From: Balneolaceae bacterium
GTDB lineage: Bacteria > Bacteroidota > Rhodothermia > Balneolales > Balneolaceae
Direction: 5' to 3'
DNA: 64,000 nucleotides
Assembly: GCA_034521445.1 (NCBI GenBank)
Contig: JAXHMM010000017.1
Location: 186,001 to 250,000, forward strand
The notes under the pieces are model-generated. The model was not told the DNA's origin and ran no database searches. It saw only the letters and a list, made by a program, of their open reading frames with translations. This document shows positions 35,908 to 44,879 of the stretch, in pieces (the first letter of the stretch is position 1; each line of letters begins with the position of its first letter). The translations under genes and the position numbers were made by a program.

Positions 35908-36602
35908 GGCTGGCCTCCATACCCCCCGCAGCGTACACCGCGACGGCCTTGCTGTTGATCCTGCTGCCGGCCCTCGCCTCGCTCCTCCAAGCCCAGCACG
36001 GGGATGCCGTAATGGCCATGGAGAGCGAAAAAGACGCCGCAGAACCAACGGCGGACCGCGAGCGCGCTCCCGGCCTGCGATGGATACGCGGCGAGCCCCA
36101 CATGCATGAATTTTCCATCTGGGGCGGCTACGCCTACGACTCGCACAGTCTCATCGGGGAGACCGACGATGTGACGCTGGGCGTGGGCGGGGGACGCTAC
36201 AACCTCCGCCTGCTTCGATGGCGCCGCCACCTGGTGGAGTACTCCGCCGAGGTGAGCCTGTTCACCCGCTACCGATGGCCCGACGACGGCCGGCAGCGCC
36301 AGCTGGGCGGCGTGGGTATCTCCCCCCTCGGCCTGCAGTTAAATTTCATCAGCGACCGCGCGCTGCAACCCTATCTGCGTTCGACCGCCGGACTGATGTT
36401 TCTCGAAGCCCCCTTTCCCGACGACCGCGGCACCAGGGTCAACTTCACATTCGGGGTTGGTGGCGGTGCGGAACTCTACCTCTCCGACTTCAGCTCCCTC
36501 TCGGTAGGCTACTATTTTTTTCATCTCTCCAACGGTGAGACAGGTTCGGTCAACCCGGGCATCGACTCCAGCCTGTTCATGGGTACGCTTACCCTCTTCT
36601 AA
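35904..36602 (+). CDS. PagL-like/acyloxyacyl hydrolase family outer-membrane protein
   Basis: The 232-aa protein starts at GTG 35904, overlapping the peptidase stop. A signal peptide (LLQAQ, about residue 31) precedes an eight-strand-type barrel with the motif YFFHLSNGETGSVNPGIDSS near the C-terminus. This corresponds to the HxSN...NxG(I) block of lipid A 3-O-deacylase PagL. The His and Ser of the PagL triad are in place, but the position of the catalytic Glu (12 after Ser) is Asp. It may deacylate lipid A or be an inactive barrel of that family. Confidence 0.72.
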   Translation: MRLASIPPAAYTATALLLILLPALASLLQAQHGDAVMAMESEKDAAEPTADRERAPGLRWIRGEPHMHEFSIWGGYAYDSHSLIGETDDVTLGVGGGRYNLRLLRWRRHLVEYSAEVSLFTRYRWPDDGRQRQLGGVGISPLGLQLNFISDRALQPYLRSTAGLMFLEAPFPDDRGTRVNFTFGVGGGAELYLSDFSSLSVGYYFFHLSNGETGSVNPGIDSSLFMGTLTLF

Positions 36603-36686
36603 AAAAACAGCGCACTCCCACACCTCCGAATGGTTGCGCCTTGTGAACTGTTGCTTGAGAGAAACCCTGACCAAAGCCATCCCGCC

Positions 36687-37256
36687 ATGAAAACCTTCTG
36701 GACCATTCTCGTCACCCTAATCGTGCTGGCCGGGGGCTGGCTGCTGTTGGGCATCACCGGCTTCCTGCAGCAGGGCCCCGCCGATATGACCCTGGCCGCC
36801 TCGCAGGCGGAGGCCGCCCCCGCCGATTCCATCACCTTCCAGAAACTGGAGCTCTCCGAGGAGGCCTGGAGGGAGAAGCTCACCGACAAGCAATACCGCA
36901 TCCTCCGCCAGAAAGGCACGGAAACGCCTTTCATAAATGAATACTTCGATACCACAGAGGAGGGTGTCTACCACTGCGCGGCCTGCGGGCTTCCCCTCTA
37001 CAGCTCCGCACACAAATACAAATCGGGCACAGGCTGGCCCAGCTTCTGGAAACCCATCCAGGCCAACGTCGTGGAGGAACGCGTGGACAACTCCTTTTTC
37101 ATGACGCGCACCGAGATCGTCTGCGCCCGGTGCGAATCGCACATCGGTCACGTCTTCAGCGACGGCCCCGAGCCCACGGGACTGCGCTACTGCATGAATT
37201 CGGCGGCGCTGACCTTCACGGCCTCCGACGAATCCACCGCCGCGGAAGGACGCTGA
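36687..37256 (+). CDS. msrB: Membrane-anchored peptide-methionine (R)-S-oxide reductase
   Basis: It reduces methionine-R-sulfoxide in proteins. I start it at ATG 36687 (MKTFWTILVTL), giving 189 aa; a frame from 36630 is also open. One N-terminal membrane/signal segment (residues 5-24) places the domain outside the cytoplasm. MsrB features are the zinc CxxC pairs HCAACG and CARCES, SGTGWPSFW, and the catalytic Cys169 in RYCMNSAAL. An exported MsrB fits repair of oxidised envelope proteins. Confidence 0.93.
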   Translation: MKTFWTILVTLIVLAGGWLLLGITGFLQQGPADMTLAASQAEAAPADSITFQKLELSEEAWREKLTDKQYRILRQKGTETPFINEYFDTTEEGVYHCAACGLPLYSSAHKYKSGTGWPSFWKPIQANVVEERVDNSFFMTRTEIVCARCESHIGHVFSDGPEPTGLRYCMNSAALTFTASDESTAAEGR

Positions 37257-37275
37257 CCGTAAACGGTATCACGCC

Positions 37276-37809
37276 TCAAATCTTCTTCTCGATGCGCCCC
37301 AGCGTATCGCGTATGTCGCGCAGCAGGGCGGCCGTCTCTCCCTGTTCCACACTGTCGGAGTTCGCGGCGGACAGGGAGTTGTCGGTCACCACATCGCGCT
37401 GCTCAAGTACCATCTGGCGGAAGGCGGCCGCATCCACGATGCCGATGAGCGTCAGGTCGCTGGTCCCCTGGCCGGTGTTGCCCGCCGTCTCCACCTTCAG
37501 GATGCTCAGGCCAAAGGCGCGCAGCAGAGGCCCCTCCTTGAAGGTAAGATCCTGAATTTTGTCCAGCGGTATGGTTCGTTCGATGTGAAATATAAATCCT
37601 TTTTCGAAACGCAGGGCGCGCGTGGTCAGCTCGCAGCTCAGGCGGTCAAAGTATTTGCGGATAAGGATGGGGGCGATCACCAGAATGAAAGGGATGAGCA
37701 AGATACCCGCAATGGTGGCTGTGCTGACCAGGATACTGAATACGAGCAGGTATTTTTTGATATCCGGGTTGAATTCGGCGGTGGCGAGGATTCGCGCTTG
37801 GTTGGTCAT
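37276..37809 (-). CDS. Bacterial PH-domain (bPH2/YdbS-like) membrane protein
   Basis: The protein is 177 aa from ATG 37809 (MTNQARILATAEFNP); an upstream in-frame ATG at 37845 would add 12 residues. Two adjacent membrane helices (about 20-55) are followed by a bPH2 domain: YFDRLSCELTTRALRFEKGFIFHIERTIPLDKIQDLTFKEGPLLRAFGLSILKVETAG. The C-terminal tail is a short amphipathic coiled coil (LLRDIRDTLGRIEKKI). Role unknown. It converges with msrB 19 bp away. Confidence 0.82.
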   Translation of the reverse strand: MTNQARILATAEFNPDIKKYLLVFSILVSTATIAGILLIPFILVIAPILIRKYFDRLSCELTTRALRFEKGFIFHIERTIPLDKIQDLTFKEGPLLRAFGLSILKVETAGNTGQGTSDLTLIGIVDAAAFRQMVLEQRDVVTDNSLSAANSDSVEQGETAALLRDIRDTLGRIEKKI

Positions 37810-37887
37810 GGCGTCAGTCGGTAGGTTCCAATGGAGGCGGGCCATACTCTGGCCGCGCCCTTCGTGTACGCAGCGCGGCCGCGCAGG

Positions 37888-39396
37888 TTATTCGCCCGCG
37901 GAAAACTCCTCGCGGGTCTTGCCGGCCAGGCGGCGGTTATAGAAATAGAGCAGTCCCATGGCCACCCCCCACTGCAGCAACACCGTCGCCAGCGAGAAAG
38001 GGCTGAGGGGATTGAACCAGGCGTCGGTGGCTGCGCTCTGGTAGATCCACCAGGCCAGCAGGGTCACGACCTCTACAGGCACCACGTACTTGATGACTAT
38101 TTCCCACCAGGGACCCAGCGTATGGTTGCTCTCCTCGATGTTCACGATCTCGCTGCGGAACTTCGAGGGACCGTATCTGATGATGGCAAAGGACATGAAT
38201 GCGCCCGAGATAAGCAGGCCTACGCCCCAGACGAAGTCCTGGTTGGCCAGGAAATCGGTGGAGAGGGCCGAGGGCATGCCCAGCAGAAAGCCGGCGACGC
38301 ATATTCCAGCCACGGCCTTGGTCCGGGTAACTCCCATGTCGACGAAAACGCGGCTGGCGAGTTCAATCATGGAGATCAGCGAGCTGAAGGCGGCAAAGGT
38401 GAGTCCCAGGAAAAAGAGAATGGCGAATATGGGTCCCCCGGGCATCTCGGCGAAGAGCTGGGGCATCCACATAAAGGTGAGTCCCGTACCGGCGGGGCCG
38501 GAATCCTGCATGATACCCAGCACCTCGGAGCTGCTCATGCCGCTGCCCAGGATGCCGAAGACGGTGGAGAAGATGGTCACGGCAGCCAGCAGGGAGACGA
38601 TGTTGTTGCCTATGCCGGTCTGGAAGGCGCTGATGGTCACGTCATCCTTTGAGCGCATGTAGGCCGCGTAGGTCAGGATCAGTCCCCACGCCGCGCCGGT
38701 GTCCCAGGCGTTCTGGGTGAGAGCCTCGATCCAGATGGTGGGCTGGGATAGGGTGGACCAGTCGGGCGTAAACAGGTAGGCGATTCCCTCGTAGCTGCCC
38801 GGCAGGGTGACTGCGCGCACCAGGGAGATTACCACCACCAGCAGCAGGGAGGGTATGAGCACCTTGTTGATACGCTCGATGGAGGAGATGCCCTTGACTA
38901 CGATGAAGCCGCCGGCGCCCATCATCAGGGCGTGGAAGACCGAAGGCAGGGCCGAACCCTGAAAGCCGTACCACACCGATTCGGCCTGCGCGACGCTGGA
39001 GGGGAGATCGGCGGCCACCGACTGGATCAGGTAATAGAGGCACCAGCCGGCGATGACGCTGTAGTAGAACATGATGGCTGTGGCCACGAAGCCGATGAAA
39101 GCGCCCATCCAGGCGAATTTCTCACCCACCAGCTTCACGAAGGAGCCGATCACCCCCTTGCGCCCGTGGCGGCCGATGCCGTATTCGGCGATGATGAGCG
39201 GGATGGAGAAAAGGAAAAGGCAGCAGATCCAGGCCAGCAGGAAGGCCCCGGCACCCTCCTGTCCCCCGTTCTGGGCTACGATGCGCGGGAAGCGCCAGAT
39301 GTTGCCCGTGCCTACGGCGATGCCCAGCACACTCAGGATGAGTCCCAGTTTGGAGGAAAAAAACTGTCCGGAAGAGGAGTTGGAGGTGGATGCCAT
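37888..39396 (-). CDS. Sodium-dependent transporter, NSS/SNF family
   Basis: The 502-aa symporter has the N-terminal signature SVLGIAVGTGNIWRFPRIVAQNGGQEGAGAFL and about 12 membrane segments, including the conserved NAWDTGAAWGLILTYAAYMR of TM6. Full length and frame are intact, in contrast to the other NSS gene at 13743. The two differ clearly in length and loop sequence, so they are not recent duplicates. The substrate is unknown. Confidence 0.92.
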   Translation of the reverse strand: MASTSNSSSGQFFSSKLGLILSVLGIAVGTGNIWRFPRIVAQNGGQEGAGAFLLAWICCLFLFSIPLIIAEYGIGRHGRKGVIGSFVKLVGEKFAWMGAFIGFVATAIMFYYSVIAGWCLYYLIQSVAADLPSSVAQAESVWYGFQGSALPSVFHALMMGAGGFIVVKGISSIERINKVLIPSLLLVVVISLVRAVTLPGSYEGIAYLFTPDWSTLSQPTIWIEALTQNAWDTGAAWGLILTYAAYMRSKDDVTISAFQTGIGNNIVSLLAAVTIFSTVFGILGSGMSSSEVLGIMQDSGPAGTGLTFMWMPQLFAEMPGGPIFAILFFLGLTFAAFSSLISMIELASRVFVDMGVTRTKAVAGICVAGFLLGMPSALSTDFLANQDFVWGVGLLISGAFMSFAIIRYGPSKFRSEIVNIEESNHTLGPWWEIVIKYVVPVEVVTLLAWWIYQSAATDAWFNPLSPFSLATVLLQWGVAMGLLYFYNRRLAGKTREEFSAGE

Positions 39397-39431
39397 TCGT
39401 TTCCCGTGCCGATTTTTTGGAGTTAGCGCAT

Positions 39432-39439
39432 CAAAGGTA
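39432..39439 (-). promoter_or_regulatory. Candidate -7 element for the sodium transporter gene
   Basis: Reading leftwards, TACCTTTG is a perfect match to TAnnTTTG, 36 bp before the ATG at 39396. No good TTTG is seen 19-21 bases upstream. The 259-bp divergent gap also holds T-runs near 39471-39491, without a convincing terminator stem. Confidence 0.4.
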
Positions 39440-39543
39440 TTAAAACGTACAGCCGCTGCGGACGGCCAGCCTTTTTTTAACTATTTTTTTCATGAGAGGC
39501 AAACGGAACTGTCGGAAATATCACGTCGGACTTACCGTTAGAC

Positions 39544-39577
39544 TTTTTCGACACTGGATGACGGGTGCCTAATTTTG
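39544..39577 (+). promoter_or_regulatory. Candidate promoter of the DUF2723 gene
   Basis: TAATTTTG at 39570-39577 matches TAnnTTTG perfectly. A T-run (39544-39548) lies at the -33 distance but is not a true TTTG. The predicted 5' UTR is about 70 nt. Two GACTT pentamers (39529 and 39541) lie just upstream, but they are 12 bp apart and do not form an 8-bp array. Confidence 0.42.
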
Positions 39578-39655
39578 ATTCCACACCGCCCATGCGTATT
39601 ATTGCATGCCTGACTGAAAAGCCCCTTTTTCATCGATTTAATCAACCCGCACGGA

Positions 39656-42637
39656 ATGTTCAAGGACCACAGAACGACCAATAAATGGCTGGCCCTTTTC
39701 GTTTTTTTCGCCTCCCTCCTGCTCTACTTCTTCACCATGGCTCCCACCGCCTCGTTCTGGGACGCCGGTGAGTTTATTGCCGTGGCCCACGGACTGCAGG
39801 TGAACCACCCGCCGGGCGCCCCCTTTTACTCCCTGCTCGGGCGCCTTTTCTCCATGTTCATGCCCTCCGGCTACGTGGCCATGAGCATCAACTTTGTCAG
39901 CGCCCTCACTTCCGCACTCACCGTCATGCTGCTCTACCTTATCGTGGTGCGGCTGGTGCGCGAGTGGAAGCCGGAGGTGGACGCCATGGAGGCCATTGAC
40001 AAGATGGGCATGTACGGCGGGGCCCTGCTCGGTGCCTTCACCTTTGCGGTAACTGACACCTTCTGGTTCAACGCCGCGGAGGCCGAGGTCTACGCCATTT
40101 CCATGTTCTTCACTGCCGCAGTGGTCTGGATGGCCCTCAAGTGGTCCGAACATCACCGCGAGGCCCACAACGAGCGCTGGCTCATCCTCATCGCCTACAT
40201 GTTTGGACTGGCCCTCGGCGTGCACCTGCTCAACCTGCTCGCCTTTTTCTTCGTGGTGCTCATTGTCTACTTCAAGAAGCGCGAGTTTCAGTTTATGACC
40301 TTTCTGGGTGCGGGCCTGCTCTCGGTACTCTCCTTCGGCGTAATCTATCCCTTCACCATCCAGACCATCCCCTCCATCATGGACGGCATCGACCAGGCGA
40401 CCTACGGCCTGATCGGACCCATTGCCTTCATGGTGCTGGTGGCCGCCCTGGTGGGCTGGGCCCTCTGGTACACGCATACGCGGAACCACCGCCTGGCCAA
40501 CCTGGTGGTGCTGGCCTATACCATGATCCTCATAGGCTACTCCTCCTATGCGCTCATCTTTATCCGCTCGGTGGCCGATCCGCCCATTGACGAGAACGAC
40601 CCGGAGACCATGGAGGCCTTCATCAGCTACCTTGAGCGCGAGCAGTACGGGCAGACGCCCCTGTTGACCGGCTACACCTACGACAACAGCCAGGGACGTG
40701 TGAACACCGAGGAGGAGACCTTCCTGCCCCGCCGCTACTCCCAGAATCCCCAGCACATGCAGGCCTACGCCAACTACGCCAGCGACTGGGACTATTTCTG
40801 GAGTTACCAGGTTAACCACATGTACATCCGCTATTTCAACTGGAACTTTATCGGCCGGGAGTCCGACATCCAGGACACCGGCTGGCAGGCCGGCTTCACC
40901 GAGAGTCCCTATGAGGACAATCCCGCGCATAATTCCTACTTCTACCTGCCCTTCCTGATTGGGCTCTTCGGGATGATATTCCACTTCCAGAAAGACTGGA
41001 AACGGGCGCTCTCGGTCATGGTGCTCTTTATCATGACGGGACTGGCCGTCATCGTCTTCCTCAACCAGACCCCCGACCAGCCGCGCGAGCGGGACTATGC
41101 CTATGTGGGATCCTACTTCGCATTCGCCATATGGGTGGGCATGGGAGGGGTCGGCCTTATCCAGATGGTCAAGGAGTACCTGGGACGAAATCTAGCAGCC
41201 GCTGGCGGAGTGCTGGGCCTCTGCATGCTGGCACTACCGCTCTGGATGGGCTACCAAAACTTCCATGACCACGACCGCAGCGAGCGCTATATCGCCTCGG
41301 ACTACGCCTACAACCTGCTCAATTCGGTAGCCCCCAACGGTATACTTTTCACCAACGGCGACAACGACACCTTTCCCCTCTGGTACCTTCAGGAGGTAGA
41401 GGGTGTGCGCACCGACGTGCGCATCGTCTGTCTGAGCCTGCTCAATACCGATTGGTACATCAAACAGCTGCGTGACCAGTGGTCCCACGAATCCGCCCCG
41501 CTGCCCATCGACCTGACCAACGAGGAAATCGAGCAGATGACCAGCGGCTATACCCGCTACCAGCCCGACACCCTCAGCATTCCGGTTGACAAGCAGCTGC
41601 TGCGAACCGCCTTTTCCGGAGATAGAAGTTTCAAGGAAACCATCGGGGTAAAGCCTGACACCAGCCTTAGCCTCTACCGTGAAGGCGTGGACTTCGGCAT
41701 ACCGGTGGATTCTCTCGACAACGAGGTAAGCTGGTACCTGCAAGGTCGGCCCGCCGGAACCGACCAGCAGGGCAACGAGATCCGCTACCTTCAGATCCAG
41801 GATGAGATGATTCTGCACATCCTGCGGCAGAACCAGTGGCTGCGGCCCGTCTACTTCTCCAACACCGTCTCTTCGGGCAGCCAGCTCAACCTGCAGGACT
41901 ACTTCCGTTTCGAAGGCAAGGCCTTCCGGGTGGTGCCACAGCAGCGCGAAGGTTCCAACTACGGCTGGATCGACCCGGAGTTTCACGCCAAGAGGCTCAA
42001 CGACTTCCGTTTCCGCGGCTGGGACAACCCCGACATGTACCTTGATGAGAACATCCGGCGCATGCTGGGCAACTACCGCTTCAGCATCACCGAGCTGGCC
42101 GATCGCTACCGGCGCCTCGGCAACAACGAGAGCGCGGTGAAATGGCTGGACTGGGGACGAGAAAAAGTCCCCTTCCTGGAATCCAACACCGGCGATTTCG
42201 GCACGCTGGCCCTCTACGCCTACAGCTACGCACAGGCCGGAGATACCGAAGCGGCCCTGGAGCTGGTCAACAAGGGGCAGCCTGAAGCTCTGGATGAGCT
42301 CTCGCAGGTGATCAGCCGCTACGACGGCGTACAGTCTGAATACGGCGCCCTGCAGGAAAAGATCAACAACGCCCGCATGAACGCCAACATGGAGCGTCAG
42401 CGCCGGCTGAAACAGCAGATTCAGGATCTGCAGTCGCGTTTTAACAACGTGCAGCGCGACATCTCCCGCAACCTGAGTCACCTGATGCTTATGCAGCGTA
42501 TCTACTACCTGGACGGAGACACGACCCTCGCCTCCCAGCTGGCCGACACCGTTAACGATATGACCACCAGCCGGGTACCCTTCCCCACCACGGAGGCGGA
42601 GAACCTGGAATACCTCGGTCAGTTCGGCCTCGATTAG
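39656..42637 (+). CDS. DUF2723 membrane protein, probable protein O-mannosyltransferase-type glycosyltransferase
   Basis: The 993-aa protein has an N-terminal DUF2723 region (residues about 10-200) with SFWDAGEFIAVAHGLQVNHPPGAPFY. The Asp-x-Gly-Glu and nearby His resemble the acidic motif in the first loop of GT-C enzymes. About ten membrane helices extend to near 540. A soluble periplasmic part follows, with NGDNDTFPLWYLQEVEGVRTDVRIV and helical TPR-like repeats in the last 250 residues. DUF2723 is the domain of human TMEM260, a protein O-mannosyltransferase. Bacterial substrate and sugar donor are unknown. Confidence 0.78.
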   Translation: MFKDHRTTNKWLALFVFFASLLLYFFTMAPTASFWDAGEFIAVAHGLQVNHPPGAPFYSLLGRLFSMFMPSGYVAMSINFVSALTSALTVMLLYLIVVRLVREWKPEVDAMEAIDKMGMYGGALLGAFTFAVTDTFWFNAAEAEVYAISMFFTAAVVWMALKWSEHHREAHNERWLILIAYMFGLALGVHLLNLLAFFFVVLIVYFKKREFQFMTFLGAGLLSVLSFGVIYPFTIQTIPSIMDGIDQATYGLIGPIAFMVLVAALVGWALWYTHTRNHRLANLVVLAYTMILIGYSSYALIFIRSVADPPIDENDPETMEAFISYLEREQYGQTPLLTGYTYDNSQGRVNTEEETFLPRRYSQNPQHMQAYANYASDWDYFWSYQVNHMYIRYFNWNFIGRESDIQDTGWQAGFTESPYEDNPAHNSYFYLPFLIGLFGMIFHFQKDWKRALSVMVLFIMTGLAVIVFLNQTPDQPRERDYAYVGSYFAFAIWVGMGGVGLIQMVKEYLGRNLAAAGGVLGLCMLALPLWMGYQNFHDHDRSERYIASDYAYNLLNSVAPNGILFTNGDNDTFPLWYLQEVEGVRTDVRIVCLSLLNTDWYIKQLRDQWSHESAPLPIDLTNEEIEQMTSGYTRYQPDTLSIPVDKQLLRTAFSGDRSFKETIGVKPDTSLSLYREGVDFGIPVDSLDNEVSWYLQGRPAGTDQQGNEIRYLQIQDEMILHILRQNQWLRPVYFSNTVSSGSQLNLQDYFRFEGKAFRVVPQQREGSNYGWIDPEFHAKRLNDFRFRGWDNPDMYLDENIRRMLGNYRFSITELADRYRRLGNNESAVKWLDWGREKVPFLESNTGDFGTLALYAYSYAQAGDTEAALELVNKGQPEALDELSQVISRYDGVQSEYGALQEKINNARMNANMERQRRLKQQIQDLQSRFNNVQRDISRNLSHLMLMQRIYYLDGDTTLASQLADTVNDMTTSRVPFPTTEAENLEYLGQFGLD

Positions 42638-42671
42638 GGGCCGGGCATTTCTTTTTCCGGGATTGTAATGG

Positions 42672-42701
42672 TATATTTGCCCGTCGGCTGCAGCCACGGG
42701 C
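42672..42701 (+). promoter_or_regulatory. Candidate -7 element and 5' hairpin before the unknown gene at 42737
   Basis: TATATTTG (42672-42679) is a perfect TAnnTTTG. It is directly followed by a hairpin, GCCCGT / ACGGGC enclosing the palindrome GGCTGCAGCC (42679-42701). It has no T-tract, so it is not a terminator. It would form at or just after the transcription start, possibly as an mRNA-stabilising 5' cap or an operator. Confidence 0.45.
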
Positions 42702-42736
42702 AGAGACGGCACACAGGCTAACCAACCGCACCATCC

Positions 42737-43192
42737 ATGGTACACCAGTTCACCAAGGAAAACATCGACGCCATCGCTAAGATTCTGGGCTCCGAAGCGA
42801 AGCCCCTGGGCGACGATGTCTTCCGGCTGGAGGTGCAGAACCCCGAGGAGGGTCGCAAGCTGGCCCTGGAAATCCACCTGGGACTGGAGGTTAACGGCGA
42901 GCCCCTCAATATGGTTTCGGTCTACGCCTCCAACACCTTCCTGCAGCTGCACAACTGCACGGCCTTCATCGCCAGCGACATGCTCAAGCAGGTCACCTTT
43001 TTCGGCCGCCAGCACGAACGCACCTCAGGCCTGATCGTTGAGCGCGGCGCCGGCTGCAGTCTCTACTCCAACGTGAGCGAGCTCATCCTCAACAGCGATT
43101 TCACCAAGCTTCCCGAGGACCTGATGATGTGCGCCATCGCCCTTTCCCTCACCGAATCGGTGGACCTGGACGACTTCTCCTTCGACGAATAG
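42737..43192 (+). CDS. Conserved-looking hypothetical protein
   Basis: I do not recognise this 151-aa cytosolic protein. It has no signal peptide or membrane helix. It is acidic (tail VDLDDFSFDE) and reads like a compact alpha/beta fold, with NMVSVYASNTFLQLHNCTAFIASDMLKQVTFFG in the middle. Codon use matches its neighbours, it has its own promoter-like site, and it lies 4 bp before ybeY, so it is a real gene. A small chaperone-like or YbjN-like fold is possible but unsupported. Confidence 0.75.
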   Translation: MVHQFTKENIDAIAKILGSEAKPLGDDVFRLEVQNPEEGRKLALEIHLGLEVNGEPLNMVSVYASNTFLQLHNCTAFIASDMLKQVTFFGRQHERTSGLIVERGAGCSLYSNVSELILNSDFTKLPEDLMMCAIALSLTESVDLDDFSFDE

Positions 43193-43196
43193 CCCC

Positions 43197-43661
43197 ATGT
43201 CCGGCGAGTATCCGCTGCAACTGTTCAACCGAAGCGGGACCGGCGTGCCGCTGACTCCGGCCTGTGCCCGCGAGGCTGCCCGTCTCGTTGAGAAAGGCGA
43301 AAACTGCCGCTTCTCCCTTCTGGAAATTGTGTACGTGGACGAGGAGGCCATCCGTGAGATCAACCGGGAGTACCTTGACCGGACCTATGTGACCGACATC
43401 ATCACCTTCCGCTACGATACGGGGGAGGAAGCCTCCCCCGCTGCCGAAACCAAGTCGGGAATTGAAGCCACTCTCTACTGCTGCGCATCCCGCATCGCCG
43501 AGCAGGCCGCCGATTACGGGGAGGGCGAGGGACGGGAATTCCGCCGCATACTGCTTCACGGACTGCTGCACCTGGCGGGCTACGGCGACGACACTCCCGC
43601 CCGCAAAAAGGAGATGACCCGCCGGGAGGAGCACTACCTGAGCATGCTGGACGACCGCTAA
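43197..43661 (+). CDS. ybeY: Endoribonuclease YbeY, rRNA maturation factor
   Basis: YbeY is a metal-dependent endonuclease involved in 16S rRNA 3' maturation and ribosome quality control. The 154-aa protein has the family core REINREYLDRTYVTDIITF and the metal motif HGLLHLAGYGDD. The third ligand, usually His in HGxLHLxGYDH, is Asp here. A similar H/D form is, to my knowledge, common in Bacteroidota YbeY proteins. It starts 4 bp after the unknown gene and precedes the DUF445 gene. Confidence 0.92.
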   Translation: MSGEYPLQLFNRSGTGVPLTPACAREAARLVEKGENCRFSLLEIVYVDEEAIREINREYLDRTYVTDIITFRYDTGEEASPAAETKSGIEATLYCCASRIAEQAADYGEGEGREFRRILLHGLLHLAGYGDDTPARKKEMTRREEHYLSMLDDR

Positions 43662-43693
43662 ACCCAGGCGGCCCGATTTCGTAGTACAAGCCT

Positions 43694-44869
43694 ATGGACA
43701 GCGACAATAACATGATACACGAGGAGGATTCCGGCGAGACAGCCCTGGCCTCGGCCCGGGAGAAAACCCGGTTCTACGCAGGCCGGCTCTGGGAGATCAT
43801 CCGCCGGCACAGCCGCATCGAAGAGCTGGGCGAACAGGCGACTCCCGGCGCAAGTCCCCTGGAGCGCTACCGTCACCACCGTCCCGGCCTGCTGACCGTG
43901 CTTTCGGCCGTACCCTGGCTCCTGGCCGGGTTCTTTGCATGTTCCTTCTTCTGGGATTTTCCCGGGATGAGCTGGACGGTATGGGGCTATACCCTCACCT
44001 TCTCCGGCCTGCTCAAAATCGTCAGCGTCAGCGGACTCATCGGCTACCTCACCAACTGGCTGGCCATCACCATGCTCTTCAAGCCCGCTGAAAAGCGTCC
44101 CCTGCTTGGACACGGGCTGGTCCCCGCCCAGAAGGACCGCATCGCCTACCGGCTGGCGCAGGCGGTATCGGAAGACCTGATCAACCCCGAGATTATCAAA
44201 CGGCGCATTCACGAGTCGGGGGTCATCACCCGCTACCGCGAGCAGTCCACCGAATACATCCGCGGGGTCATCGACAAGCCCGCCTTCCGCGCGGAGCTCA
44301 AGGAGTGGGTGGTGGCCTACGTAGACGAAATGATTGCCGACCCGGAGATCCGTACCGCCATGGCCCGTAAAATCATTCGCGAGATGGAGGATGCACTGGA
44401 GGGGAAGGCCATCGAGAAGGTAGCTCTCAGGGCCTACTCCTTTATTAAGGGACAGGAGATGCAGGAAATTGTCGAGGAGGCGCTGGTACGGCTTCCGGAC
44501 TCCATCGAGGGCGCCCTCAACAAGACCGACGAGCTGCTCGACCGCCTCCCGGAAAAAATCGACGAGCACAGTGAGGCCATTGAAAACGTGGTTACTTCCC
44601 TGCTCTACAAGCTCATCAACCAACTGGACGTACATGCCCTGGTGGAGGATAACCTGAGAAGGTACGACGACCGGGAGATCTCCCGTATCATCCGCGGGGC
44701 TACCAACGAGCAGCTTCGCTACATCCAGTACCTGGGCGCCGTACTGGGCATGGTGGGCGGATTCGTGATCTGGGAGCCGCTGCTGAGTGTGGCGGCCCTG
44801 TTGGCGCTGGGCGGACTGGTCCTGGGCGCCGACGCCCTGCTCTACCGATACGGAAAACGTAACCCGTAG
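43694..44869 (+). CDS. DUF445-family membrane protein
   Basis: The 391-aa protein has two N-terminal membrane segments (residues about 68-125). The second runs into SGLIGYLTNWLAITMLFKPAEKRPLLGHGLVPAQKDRIAYRLAQAV, the DUF445/YheB-YtaF signature. A long helical cytoplasmic or periplasmic region follows. A C-terminal hairpin of two membrane segments (about 345-385) re-anchors it. Function unknown; the family is widespread and often near cell-envelope genes. Confidence 0.82.
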   Translation: MDSDNNMIHEEDSGETALASAREKTRFYAGRLWEIIRRHSRIEELGEQATPGASPLERYRHHRPGLLTVLSAVPWLLAGFFACSFFWDFPGMSWTVWGYTLTFSGLLKIVSVSGLIGYLTNWLAITMLFKPAEKRPLLGHGLVPAQKDRIAYRLAQAVSEDLINPEIIKRRIHESGVITRYREQSTEYIRGVIDKPAFRAELKEWVVAYVDEMIADPEIRTAMARKIIREMEDALEGKAIEKVALRAYSFIKGQEMQEIVEEALVRLPDSIEGALNKTDELLDRLPEKIDEHSEAIENVVTSLLYKLINQLDVHALVEDNLRRYDDREISRIIRGATNEQLRYIQYLGAVLGMVGGFVIWEPLLSVAALLALGGLVLGADALLYRYGKRNP

Positions 44870-44879
44870 CCGGTCCTTC

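Noticed and set aside
39526-39553. Third GACTT array before the DUF2723 gene
   Set aside because: Only two GACTT pentamers occur, 12 bp apart, which is within chance expectation and out of the 8-bp register.
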